64,000 bases of DNA from NCBI GenBank assembly GCA_963830175.1, contig CAWHKV010000006.1, positions 1-64,000 on the forward strand, written 5' to 3'. Below, piece by piece: positions 7,654-16,617 of the stretch. The notes beneath the pieces were generated by a model, which worked only from the letters and a program-made list of their open reading frames with translations, did not search any database and was not told where the DNA came from. The DNA is from JBBRBB01 sp963830175 (GTDB lineage Bacteria; Bacteroidota; Bacteroidia; Chitinophagales; Chitinophagaceae). How positions within the stretch are numbered: the stretch's first letter is position 1; the number at the start of each line of letters is the position of its first letter. The translations under genes were made by a program, and so were the position numbers.

Positions 7654-8493
7654 TTATGTGTGATATTTAACGAGACCGTCCATGGGTTCTTTTAAAAACA
7701 TACCTGTTTCAATGGCATACCTGCTGCATAGTAATTGAATTACATCACTAAAACCATTTGAAACACTGCCTACAAAATGAACGGGATAGGTAAGACTTTC
7801 GGGATATTGCAGAATGTGATGAGTAAAAAAATCATTCAACCCTGCTTCTATAATTTCTTCAATCTGCTGGTGTCCGCGGTTGTTTGTCAGAAACATAGTG
7901 AAGGATGAAAGAAACTGGTTGGGGCGTTGTTCTTTATAAACCTTATTCAAAATGTCCTGAAGTGAAAGATTAAAAGCGTGGTCAAAACTTTGCATCAGTT
8001 CCGGCTCAAGAGTGCCATACAGGTAATGGCGGAGCACCAGCCTGCCGAGGTATGCACCACTCCCTTCATCACCCAAAACATATCCCAGCGAAGGCTGGTT
8101 TTTTACGATCTCATTTCCGTCATAAAAACAGGAGTTACATCCGGTACCAATAATACAGGTTACCCCTCTTTCATTAATACAGGTGGCGCGGGCCGCTCCC
8201 AACAGGTCTGTTTCGCAATGAATTTGGGCATTGGCAAACTCCACCTCCAGCACCTTACGAATGATCTGTATATTTTGATCGTTTCCCAACCCCGTTCCAT
8301 AAAAGAATATTGAACCTATTTCGAAGCCTTCAGTGACCGGCATTACTTCTTTATGTAAGAGCGTGTTTATCTCCTCCGGTGTTAAAAAATACGGGCTTAT
8401 ACCAATTGTAAAGAACCTGAGTTCCTTGCCGTTATATGCAATACACCATTCACATTTCGAGGAGCCGCTGTCTGCTATTAAAATTGCTTTCAT
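7654..8493 (-). CDS. BadF/BadG/BcrA-type N-acetylhexosamine kinase
   Basis: An ASKHA-fold kinase of 279 residues. Phosphate-1 loop: ADSGSSKCEW at the N-terminus (usual DGGGTKT); then YGTGLG, a GTGCNSC adenosine/phosphate segment and LGDEGSGAYLGR, the signature of eukaryote-like GlcNAc kinases. Given its position 22 bases before murQ it most likely phosphorylates MurNAc and/or GlcNAc released from peptidoglycan, making the substrate for the etherase. The substrate choice is inference. Transcribed divergently from the S41 peptidase gene. Confidence 0.8.
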   Translation of the reverse strand: MKAILIADSGSSKCEWCIAYNGKELRFFTIGISPYFLTPEEINTLLHKEVMPVTEGFEIGSIFFYGTGLGNDQNIQIIRKVLEVEFANAQIHCETDLLGAARATCINERGVTCIIGTGCNSCFYDGNEIVKNQPSLGYVLGDEGSGAYLGRLVLRHYLYGTLEPELMQSFDHAFNLSLQDILNKVYKEQRPNQFLSSFTMFLTNNRGHQQIEEIIEAGLNDFFTHHILQYPESLTYPVHFVGSVSNGFSDVIQLLCSRYAIETGMFLKEPMDGLVKYHT

Positions 8494-8591
8494 TAGTTTA
8501 ATTAAATTTTACACCACCCCAACAAATCTAGCAATTGGGTATCAACATTAATACAGATATTCGTGTTTTTAGCGTAGAACAGCAGAAATTT

Positions 8592-10182
8592 ATGGGAAGT
8601 AAAAAGCTACAGGTATGGTTGCCGTTAATATTTGCCTGTGTAATGATTTTAGGAATGTACATTGGTTTTCAGCTCCGCGAAAAAACAGCGGGGGCAAATA
8701 CGTTTCTAATAAATAGTAACCGCTCATCCATAGGAGAAATTGTTAACCTGATAAATTCTAAGTATGTTGATGATGTAAAAGCAGATAGTATTAATGAACT
8801 GGTGATTAATGAAATGCTGGGACATCTCGATCCCCATTCAGTTTATATTCCAGCCAAAGACCTGCAAGGGGTAAACGAAGACCTGCAGGGAAACTTTCAG
8901 GGTATTGGTGTTGAATTCCAGATTTTTTCAGATACAGTAAATATAATGAACGTAATCGCTGATGGACCATCAGCCCGCGCAGGTGTTGAAACTGGAGATA
9001 AGATTCTGAAAGTGAATGATTCTGTAACACTTGTTAAGAATAATATTAAACCAGATGATGTTCGAAATATGCTTCGCGGACCCGCTGGTTCAGATGTAAT
9101 AATTACTGTTTTAAGGGCTGATACTTTAAAGAAAATAAGAATTACAAGGGGAAATATCCCCTTGCTTTCAGTGGATGCCTCTTACCTGATTGCACCGCAG
9201 ACCGGTTTTATTCGTATCAATAAATTTTCCGAGACCACTTATGAAGAGTTTATGCGGGCAATGGAAAATCTCCAGGCAAAGGGAATGAAAAAACTTATAC
9301 TTGATCTTCGTGGAAACACCGGTGGTTTCATGAGCGAAGCAGTAGATATTGCAGATGAGTTTTTGGATGATGGAAAAATGATTGTTTATACGCAGGGAAG
9401 CAAAGTGCCCAAAGCAGAATATAAGACCAAGCGTGCCGGGCTTTTTGAAAAAGGCAACCTTGTAGTATTGGTGGATGAAACCTCCGCCTCTGCCAGTGAA
9501 ATATTGGTTGGCGCCCTGCAGGATTGGGATCGCGCAACGGTAGTTGGCAGAAGAACGTTTGGAAAAGGGCTGGTTCAACAACAATACCAGTTGTCCGATG
9601 GCAGTGCGCTTCGCCTCACCATTGCCCGTTATTACACCCCCTTGGGAAGAAACATACAGAAACCTTACGACAAAGGAAGAGAAGCCTACGAGGAAGAACT
9701 GGTTCAGCGGTTTCACAATGGAGAAGTGGTGGAAGCAGATACGAGTACACCTGCAGGTAAAATGTATGTTACACCAGGGGGCAGAAAAGTTTATGGTGGC
9801 GGTGGTATTACACCAGATATTTTTGTTCCGTTCGATACTACCAGCCAGCCTAAAGAGGTAATTGATCTTTACATTAATAACACACTCAATAAATTTATAT
9901 ACAGGTATTACGTTTCAAACCAGAAAATATTTTAAATCATTCACCAGCCCACAAGACCTGTATATAAAATACAAACCCGCTGAAAGTGAGTGGCAGCAAT
10001 TAGTTGCCTTTGCCCGGCTGGATTCTATAGACCTTACAAAGGTTGCCCCTGTTGCCAAAAAAGATTTGCTTGAACGAATTCAAACATTAATGGCGCGCCA
10101 GTTATGGCGTTCAGAAGGCTATTATGAAATAAGTAACGCGGATGATCCGATGGTTAAAAAAGCCCTAAGTATCTTGAAATAA
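8592..10182 (+). CDS. S41 C-terminal processing peptidase (tail-specific protease), one frameshift
   Basis: A periplasmic serine protease anchored by an N-terminal membrane segment (LPLIFACVMILGMYIGF); the ATG at 8592 was chosen because it sits directly before it. A PDZ domain follows from about residue 80 (GIGVEFQI to DKILKVNDSV). The S41 core ends with the catalytic serine in VDETSASASEILVGAL and lysine in GRRTFGKGLVQQQYQL. The frame breaks near 9925, in an A/T-rich stretch; the downstream frame supplies the typical KSFTSPQDLY...C-terminal helical region to 10182. Joined length is about 530 residues, normal for Bacteroidota CtpA-like proteases. The tail-to-tail neighbour pyrE ends seven bases away. 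Confidence 0.88.
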
Positions 10183-10188
10183 TTATTG

Positions 10189-10818
10189 TTATTGCTGCCA
10201 GGTAGATGGACTTTTTCGCCATTGCATCAGCACATCCTGCATAGAAGGCTCTATAATATTTTTTTCTGCAGCCATTTCAATTAACGAAGTATAAGTAGTT
10301 AATGATTCGTATGGCAACCCTGCTGCATCAAATGCTTCCTTGGCCACATCGAAACCATAATCAAAAATGGAGATCACTCCCAAAACATTTACATCTGCTT
10401 TACGTAAGGCATCCGCGGCTAGCAGGCTGCTTTTGCCTGTACTAATAAGGTCTTCGACAACCACTGTTTTAACTCCGGTTTCAAAATAACCTTCTATCTG
10501 GTTGCCTAAACCATGTTCTTTCTGGCTGGCACGCACATATACATAAGGCAACTTTAACTGGTCTGCGGCCATGGCACCCCAGGCAATTCCGGCCGTGGCT
10601 ACACCGGCTATCATCTCAGCTTCACTAAAGGTTTCAAATATAATGTTGCACATCTCGCTTTTAATATAATCCCTGATAAATGGGAAAGATAATACCTTGC
10701 GGTTATCGCAATAAATCGGGCTTTTCCAACCACTGCTCCAGGTAAAGGGTTGCTGAGGACTTAGTTTAATAGCACCCACCTGTAATAATTTTTCGGCAAT
10801 TATTCTTTCGTTTTTCAT
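10189..10818 (-). CDS. pyrE: Orotate phosphoribosyltransferase
   Basis: Converts orotate and PRPP to orotidine 5'-phosphate in pyrimidine synthesis. The 209-residue protein has an N-terminal substrate hood (PFTWSSGWKSPIYCDNRK, typical of OPRT), the catalytic loop YVRASQKEHGLGNQIEG and the PRPP-binding motif VVVEDLISTGKSSL near residue 120. It is single-gene, convergent with the S41 peptidase and divergent from the Nudix gene; the 70-bp gap to that gene must hold both promoters. Confidence 0.93.
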   Translation of the reverse strand: MKNERIIAEKLLQVGAIKLSPQQPFTWSSGWKSPIYCDNRKVLSFPFIRDYIKSEMCNIIFETFSEAEMIAGVATAGIAWGAMAADQLKLPYVYVRASQKEHGLGNQIEGYFETGVKTVVVEDLISTGKSSLLAADALRKADVNVLGVISIFDYGFDVAKEAFDAAGLPYESLTTYTSLIEMAAEKNIIEPSMQDVLMQWRKSPSTWQQ

Positions 10819-10891
10819 GTTGCGAATATAAGTTGCAATTGCAGATTTGTACTTGTAGATTGCGATACTTCAATCATAAAAAATTACTTTA

Positions 10892-11314
10892 ATGCCAAAA
10901 AAAATTATTGCTGCAGGCGGATTGGTTACAAACGAACATAACCACCTGCTCATGATCTTCAGGCGTGGCAAATGGGATCTGCCAAAAGGAAAGTTAGATG
11001 ATGGGGAAAGCGTTGAAACCTGCGCCGTACGGGAGGTACAGGAAGAAACAGGTTTGCAAAACGTTTCATTAAAAAATCTTACCGGCATTACGTACCATGA
11101 ATATTTTGATACATATATAAAGAAAGATGTGATGAAAGAAACCCATTGGTATCATATGGAAGCAACCGCAGATCAACAACTAATTCCACAACAAAATGAA
11201 GGCATTGAACAAATAATTTGGGCTGATAGCGAAACAGTAAATAAAATGTTACAGAATACCTATCCCAATATTATAGATATCATTCAAAAGTTCAGAAAAA
11301 TTATTCCGGTATAA
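10892..11314 (+). CDS. Nudix hydrolase
   Basis: A 140-residue pyrophosphohydrolase of the Nudix superfamily. The full Nudix box is present: GKLDDGESVETCAVREVQEE followed by TGL (pattern Gx5Ex7REUxEExGU), preceded by KWDLPKGK. The LPKGK form and the short length suggest an ADP-ribose, diadenosine polyphosphate or NDP-X hydrolase; the substrate cannot be fixed from sequence. Confidence 0.85.
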   Translation: MPKKIIAAGGLVTNEHNHLLMIFRRGKWDLPKGKLDDGESVETCAVREVQEETGLQNVSLKNLTGITYHEYFDTYIKKDVMKETHWYHMEATADQQLIPQQNEGIEQIIWADSETVNKMLQNTYPNIIDIIQKFRKIIPV

Positions 11315-11410
11315 GCAAAATAAAAAAATTAGGTACCCTGCAAAACAACAGTTTGAAATTTATTGTTCTAAAATAATTTTTTTCTTGAAAAATTATACAA
11401 GTTATTTGCG

Positions 11411-11437
11411 TAAGGTGATTGATTATTCTTCACCTTA
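11411..11437. promoter_or_regulatory. Inverted repeat upstream of the amine oxidase gene
   Basis: TAAGGTGA (11411-11418) and TCACCTTA (11430-11437) are perfectly complementary with an 11-base spacer, 68 bases before the ATG at 11505. It could be an operator or a leader hairpin; no T-run follows, so it is not a terminator. Confidence 0.3.
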
Positions 11438-11504
11438 AATCCAATATTTAAATGAAAGGCCGATATATTCTACCTTTTCTTAAGTTCACGTACTAACAAC
11501 ATCT

Positions 11505-13130
11505 ATGGCAAAAACGCAATTGATGCAACGGCTGGTGCGCTTAACAAAAATCGCCCGGCAGGCTGATACGGAAAATGCTTCACCTGAAGAAGTGATCACC
11601 CATAACCGCAGGCAATTCTTAAACCTTTCGGGAAAGGCTACTGTCGCCGCTACACTCCTCGCGGGTTGCTCAAAATCAAACGATTTTTACAGTAACAGTA
11701 TTCCCGCCTCTGATGAATTAAAAAAGAAATACAATAAAAGCATTGCCATAGTGGGCGGAGGAATAGCAGGGTTAAACGCAGCATTCATTCTTAAACAATG
11801 TGGTTTAAACAGTACTGTTTATGAAGCCTCGCAACGAACAGGCGGAAGAATTTTTACAGCCTCAGGATTGCTGAACCCGGGTATACATACAGAACTGGGT
11901 GGAGAATTTATTGACAGCAGCCACCAGGATATGATGGGTCTTGCAAAACTATTTAACCTTGAACTCACTGATCTTTTTGCTCCGTCAGAACTTACCCTTA
12001 AAACGAATATTTATTTCTTCAATAACATACAATATACAGAAAGAGATTTCATTACTGCTATTGCACCGTATTTAAGAACCATTGCAAAAGATGCTGCCAG
12101 TTTAAGTGATGTAATTAACTATAAGCAACATACTTCAACCGATGTAAGTTTCGATAACATGAGTCTCGATCAGTACTTTGATAAAATTCAACTCAGCGGT
12201 TGGGTGCGGGAACTGTTGCTGGTGGCATATCTCGGGGAATTTGGATTAAATACCAACGTATGCAATTCAATCAACTTCCTCTATATGTTTGGGGAAGGTA
12301 CAAATGGTAAGCCTGCCCTGTATGGAGAAAGTGACCAGCGTTATAAGGTATCCGGTGGTAATCAAAAGATCGTTGATGCACTCGCCAAGAATTTAAACGG
12401 CGCTATTAAAACCGGGCATAGGCTTGTAAAGATTCATCGTTTGCACAAAAAATACAGCTTGCATTTTTTTGCAAACGATGGCAAAAAAATATTGGTGGAA
12501 GCCGATATTGTTTTGCTAACCCTCCCATTTTCTGTTTTAAGAAATATTGAAATACAGGTAGCTCTTCCCGATATAAAAAGAAAAGCTATTGACCAGTTAA
12601 GTTACGGAGACAATTCTAAATTATTGCTTGGGTTCAATAACAGGTTATGGCGTAGTGAATACAATAGTTCGGGCATGTGTTATACCGACAATGGATTGCA
12701 GAACGGATGGGATGGAAGCCAGTTGCAACCCGGCGATGGTGGTGGGTATACCATATATCTCGGTGGGGATGATGCTGTTGCCCTGCAACAAGGATCAGCC
12801 GACCATCAGGCAGATGTTTATTTGCCAAAGCTGGATGAAATTTATCCCGGCGTTCAGCAAGACTTTAATGGAAAAGCTTATAAAATGGGTTGGTCGGGTT
12901 ACCCTTTATCCAAAGGAAGTTATAGCGCTTATACAGTTGGTCAGTTTACTACCATTGCCGGTAGCGAAGGAGAAAGTGTTGACGATTTATTTTTCGCCGG
13001 TGAACATACATCTTATAACTGGCAGGGTTACATGAATGGAGGTGCCGCCAGCGGACGTATTGCAGCCACCAAAATAGCACAGCAAATATTGCAGGAAATC
13101 CCTTTTAGTATTCCTGTATACGCAGAATAA
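11505..13130 (+). CDS. Flavin-dependent amine oxidase, Tat-type export signal
   Basis: A 541-residue FAD oxidase of the monoamine oxidase/LSD1 superfamily. After about 35 residues comes a twin-arginine signal HNRRQFLNLSGKATVAATLL ending in LAGC, which also reads as a lipobox, so the folded flavoprotein is probably exported and may be lipidated. The dinucleotide fold is IAIVGGGIAGLNAAFILK with the second GG motif TGGRI about 40 residues on. C-terminal FAD closing segment: DDLFFAGEHTSYNWQGYMNG followed by a short G-rich helix. It stands alone between a possible operator and a bidirectional terminator. The amine substrate is unknown. Confidence 0.85.
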   Translation: MAKTQLMQRLVRLTKIARQADTENASPEEVITHNRRQFLNLSGKATVAATLLAGCSKSNDFYSNSIPASDELKKKYNKSIAIVGGGIAGLNAAFILKQCGLNSTVYEASQRTGGRIFTASGLLNPGIHTELGGEFIDSSHQDMMGLAKLFNLELTDLFAPSELTLKTNIYFFNNIQYTERDFITAIAPYLRTIAKDAASLSDVINYKQHTSTDVSFDNMSLDQYFDKIQLSGWVRELLLVAYLGEFGLNTNVCNSINFLYMFGEGTNGKPALYGESDQRYKVSGGNQKIVDALAKNLNGAIKTGHRLVKIHRLHKKYSLHFFANDGKKILVEADIVLLTLPFSVLRNIEIQVALPDIKRKAIDQLSYGDNSKLLLGFNNRLWRSEYNSSGMCYTDNGLQNGWDGSQLQPGDGGGYTIYLGGDDAVALQQGSADHQADVYLPKLDEIYPGVQQDFNGKAYKMGWSGYPLSKGSYSAYTVGQFTTIAGSEGESVDDLFFAGEHTSYNWQGYMNGGAASGRIAATKIAQQILQEIPFSIPVYAE

Positions 13131-13150
13131 CTTTCGTTTTAAACAAAAAA

Positions 13151-13178
13151 AAGGCGCAGCCCCAAAGGGCTGACCTTA
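13151..13178. terminator. Bidirectional rho-independent terminator
   Basis: CAGCCC (13157-13162) pairs with GGGCTG (13167-13172) around a CAAA loop, extended by AAGG/CCTT outside. An A-run on the left and T-rich sequence on the right let it serve both the amine oxidase gene and the convergent secreted-protein gene. Confidence 0.75.
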
Positions 13179-13195
13179 TTATTAAACGACAGAGT

Positions 13196-15680
13196 TTATT
13201 GTTTTATAACCTTTAATGATTCTACTGAATTTCCTGAAATGATTTCTAACTGGTAAACCGAGCGGGGAAGCAATGAGAGATTGATCTCTTTATTGTTTAA
13301 TCCCTTAACAAGGTTCATGTTTAATTTCATCATCAGTTTTCCTGTGTTCACATCGATAATATTAATTCTTGCAGGTGCTGTAACATCACTGTTTATAGAA
13401 AGCTTCGTAATTCCCATGGTTGGGTTTGGTGAAGCTGTTGCTGTAAACGATGATTGTGTTCTGCTTCCGGAAGCAGGAGCTGCGCCAACAGGTATCACTA
13501 TCTTAACAGTATCCCTGCAGCCTTTGCTGTCTATTACACAAGCATAATAAACCCCTTTGCAAAGACCATTACGATCTTTTCCTTTATATCCATCTTGCCA
13601 GTAGTAGTTGTATGGTCCAACACCGCCGGAACCTGTTATGCTTGCAGCGCCATCGCATGCAGTTCGTGAAGTTGTTCCCTGAACCTGAACAGTTCCCCTT
13701 AATTTAATGGGCGTGTGAACATGAATAATAATGGTTGAATTGCAACCACGAGCATCATACACTGTAACACCATAAATTGAAGCTGTTAAACCTGTGCGGT
13801 CTTCAGTTTTTCCTGCATCACTCCATTGATAAATATACGGAGGAGTACCGCCCGTTACAGTGATATCAATAGTTCCGTCACTGCCACCAAAACAGGTAAC
13901 AGGTGTAGAAACATAGGTAATATTGATAGCAGCAGGTTCATTAATTGTAAATTCTGCATTTCCTACACACTTGGTTCCACTCTTAACTACCACACTGTAT
14001 TTTCCTGCAGATAAATTACTACGGTCTTCGGTTGTAGCACCATCATTCCATAGGTAAGATACGCTGCCGGTTGCACCTGTAACTGTGATATCAATTGAAC
14101 CATCTTTTGAACCGTGGCAGGTAACATCTTTTGTTGTGCCTGATACTGCAAGATTGCAACATTCGATTTCAGTAACAGGTTCAGAATTTTGACCGGTTTT
14201 ACTTGGACTTGCATGCACACCTGTGATGCCTGATTTTCCGAAGCCTGATGTACCAAATGCACTAAGTTTAACTGTTACTTCGTACCATACCTCGTATATC
14301 CAGTTTGGATAAGAAGGATTGGGAGTATAACTGGCATTTGTTGCCGGTGAATTTGTAGTTAATACATAACCATAATCGTTGAAGTTTTTATCAAGGGATG
14401 TGATCACTTTAACCACATCAGAAGAAGAACCAACGATCATTTTGCCATCACCACCTGTTACACCCAATGACCTGTATTTTGAAGGAACATTTTTATCGTC
14501 AGAAATGTAATCCATTTTAAATTCCATTTTCTTTGTTCCTGCTTTATCGTATAAAGCTATTTGTAACTGGTCAGAACCTTTAAGGTCATCGAATTTGTGA
14601 TCTTTTGGCCAGCCAATAGTGTTGGTACCGTAGGTATTGTCAACAAATGTTTTTGCAAGTGTAGTACGAATGGTTACGGTGCCATCAGCATTTATTGTCC
14701 ATACTGATTGTGCATTAACAACATCAGATTTTGTCGGGCTTTCAAAGCATTGTGAGCCTGAACAATTTTGAACATGATCATTAACTGTTGCAGTTGCTGT
14801 TACCTGAGCGCCTGTGGCATCTGTAACTGTTGCAGTGTACGTACCCGGGCAAAGGTTATCAATATCTTCAGTGGTTGCACCATTAGACCAGCTAACCTGG
14901 TATGGAGCCTTTCCGTTGTTTATGGTTAGATCAACTGCACCTGTGCATGTGGTGAAGCATGCAACATCTTTTCCTACTGCCGAAGCGCCAAACTCAGGAC
15001 ATGGTCCGGGTACTACTTCCTCAGAATTATTGCCTGTTTTACTTGGGCTGGCATGAACACCAGTTATGTTGGGCATTCCGAAACCCGCGCTGCCAAAGGC
15101 GCTGAGCTTAACAGTTGCTTCATACCAAACTTCGTATATCCAGTTAGGATAAGATGGGTTGGGAGAATAGTTAGCATCTGTTGCAGGAGAATTAGTGGTT
15201 AATACATAACCATAATCATTAAAATTTTTATCTAAAGAGGTTACCACTTTTACAACATCAGAGGCATTGCCTAAAACCATTTTTCCATCACCACCCGTAA
15301 CACCCAGCGATTTGTAACCTGAAGGTGCTGCAGAAGATGAAGAAATGTAATCCATTTTAAATTCCATTTTTGTTACGCCAGAGGCATCCTTCAATGCAAT
15401 TTGCAATTGATCTGATCCTGTAAGATTTCCGAATGAATGATCCCGGTTCCAACCAACAGTATTTGTACCGTAAGTATTATCTACAAAGGTCTTTGCCAGG
15501 GTTGTTCTGATAGTTACTGTTTGGTCGGGATTAATTGTCCAGACAGAACGGGCATTAACCTGTGAGCCATTTGTTGGGCTGTTAAAACAGGTTGTTCCCC
15601 CTGCTATTTTGCGCATAAGTGCGTGGGGCGAAAATCAACAGTAACATTAATACTGCCGGCAAGTGTCGAAGTGTTTTCAT
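13196..15680 (-). CDS. Large secreted type IX protein with duplicated module and SprB-like repeats, one frameshift
   Basis: The true start is the ATG at 15680, giving the signal peptide MKTLRHLPAVLMLLLIFAPR then TYAQ. The frame must change near 15600-15612, in runs of A and G, to enter the long reading frame. The mature protein has two nearly identical modules of about 190 residues (TTLAKTFVDNTYGTNT...NFNDYGYVLTTNSPAT...WIYEVWYE...GVHASPSKTG), each followed by SprB-type repeats of the kind DVTCHGSKDGSIDITVTG...YLWNDGATTED. A type A type-IX sorting domain ends the protein (SPNPTMGITKLSI to LEIISGNSVESLKVIKQ). So it is exported by the type IX system and released or anchored at the surface. I do not recognise the duplicated module. 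The cargo role may be adhesion, as for SprB, but that is inference. Confidence 0.82.
14177..14749 (-). repeat. Coding repeat, module 2 of the secreted protein
   Basis: About 190 residues nearly identical in order and sequence to the module at 15017-15589: Cys-Phe-x-Ser-Pro-Thr start, a TIRTTLAKTFVDNTYGTN segment, an FKMDYIS segment, and a GVHASPSKTG end. The shared unit implies an intragenic duplication. Confidence 0.7.
15017..15589 (-). repeat. Coding repeat, module 1 of the secreted protein
   Basis: First copy of the duplicated module, directly after the signal peptide and frameshift region; separated from the second copy by one SprB-like repeat. Confidence 0.7.
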
Positions 15681-15717
15681 AATTGTACGGATTTGTTTTA
15701 ATTGATAAAAACGGTAA

Positions 15718-15735
15718 ATGCCGCGAATGCGGCAT
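15718..15735. other. Hairpin in the leader of the secreted-protein gene
   Basis: ATGCCGC (15718-15724) and GCGGCAT (15729-15735) form a perfect 7-bp stem. It lies 38 bases upstream of the ATG at 15680 and 141 bases beyond the stop of the histidine phosphatase gene. It may be an mRNA leader structure; a weak terminator for the phosphatase gene is the alternative. The rest of 15736-15875 shows nothing else. Confidence 0.35.
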
Positions 15736-15875
15736 ACAATAAGTGTATGTTATGGGTGATAACAGGCATGTTTTAGGTGGGGGGTACTTATTAAAAGCAA
15801 ATATAATAAAGGACTAATTTTAAAAACGAACTTTCGGGTAAATAGAATTTGCGTAATGCATTTATAATCTGTTAT

Positions 15876-16541
15876 TTACTCTTCTTCCAGTTTCCATTTA
15901 TGAGAAACTGTATGCTTTCTTAACGGGGTAACAAGTTTGTATTTTTCGTTTTCCATTAATTCCATAATCACTATCTGGCAATGGTGCGGATTAGCAAGCA
16001 ATTCAAATTCAGAAACACGGTAATGAAACCAACGCATTAAAAACAGCCTGATCGTCATACCATGGGTAACCATTACAGCATTAGGCGGAAATTCTTCTTT
16101 TTCAAAATCGCGGTAAAGGGTATTGAAAAAATCACTTACACGGTCGTACACATCGGCAGCACTTTCCCCATCGGGAATACGAAAATAAAATGTGCCATAT
16201 GCATCGCGTTCTTCGTCTACAGCATCGCATTGCTCCAGTGAACGCAGGTGCCCCCACTCCTGTTCGCGCAGGCGTGGTTCTTCATGCCAGGTATATTGTT
16301 TTTCAGGAAAATTGTCTGCAATATTTTTAAAAGTTTGCTGGGTACGAAAAAGTGGGGACACATAAAAAAGCATCTCTTCCTCTCCCACTATTTCTTTCAA
16401 TTTTTTACCTGCGTCCTTCGCCTGTTGCTTTCCTTTATCGGTTAGCAGTAAAGCATAATCGGGCTTCTGGCTATAAAAATTACGGTCAAAATTACCCTCC
16501 GATTCTCCGTGCCTGATTAGTATAATGCGCTTCGGTTTCAC
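15876..16541 (-). CDS. Histidine phosphatase family protein (phosphoglycerate mutase-like)
   Basis: A 221-residue phosphatase of the branch with catalytic RHG: RIILIRHGESEGNFDRN at the N-terminus forms the phosphohistidine site. YVSPLFRTQQTF supplies the second arginine, LREQEWGHL the acid region, and VMVTHGMTIRLFLMRW the second catalytic histidine. The start codon is GTG at 16541. Such proteins hydrolyse small phosphate esters; substrate unknown. It stands between two type IX secreted-protein genes. Confidence 0.85.
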   Translation of the reverse strand: MKPKRIILIRHGESEGNFDRNFYSQKPDYALLLTDKGKQQAKDAGKKLKEIVGEEEMLFYVSPLFRTQQTFKNIADNFPEKQYTWHEEPRLREQEWGHLRSLEQCDAVDEERDAYGTFYFRIPDGESAADVYDRVSDFFNTLYRDFEKEEFPPNAVMVTHGMTIRLFLMRWFHYRVSEFELLANPHHCQIVIMELMENEKYKLVTPLRKHTVSHKWKLEEE

Positions 16542-16617
16542 TGTGGTTATTTTTCAGGTTCAGCCGAATATAAAAAAGTAAATGCATTGTACCAATAAAT
16601 GAAGTGGCTACTGATAA

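Noticed and set aside
13281..15056. Several open frames on the + strand within the secreted-protein gene
   Set aside because: They mirror the repetitive composition of the real gene on the minus strand and contain no protein motif.
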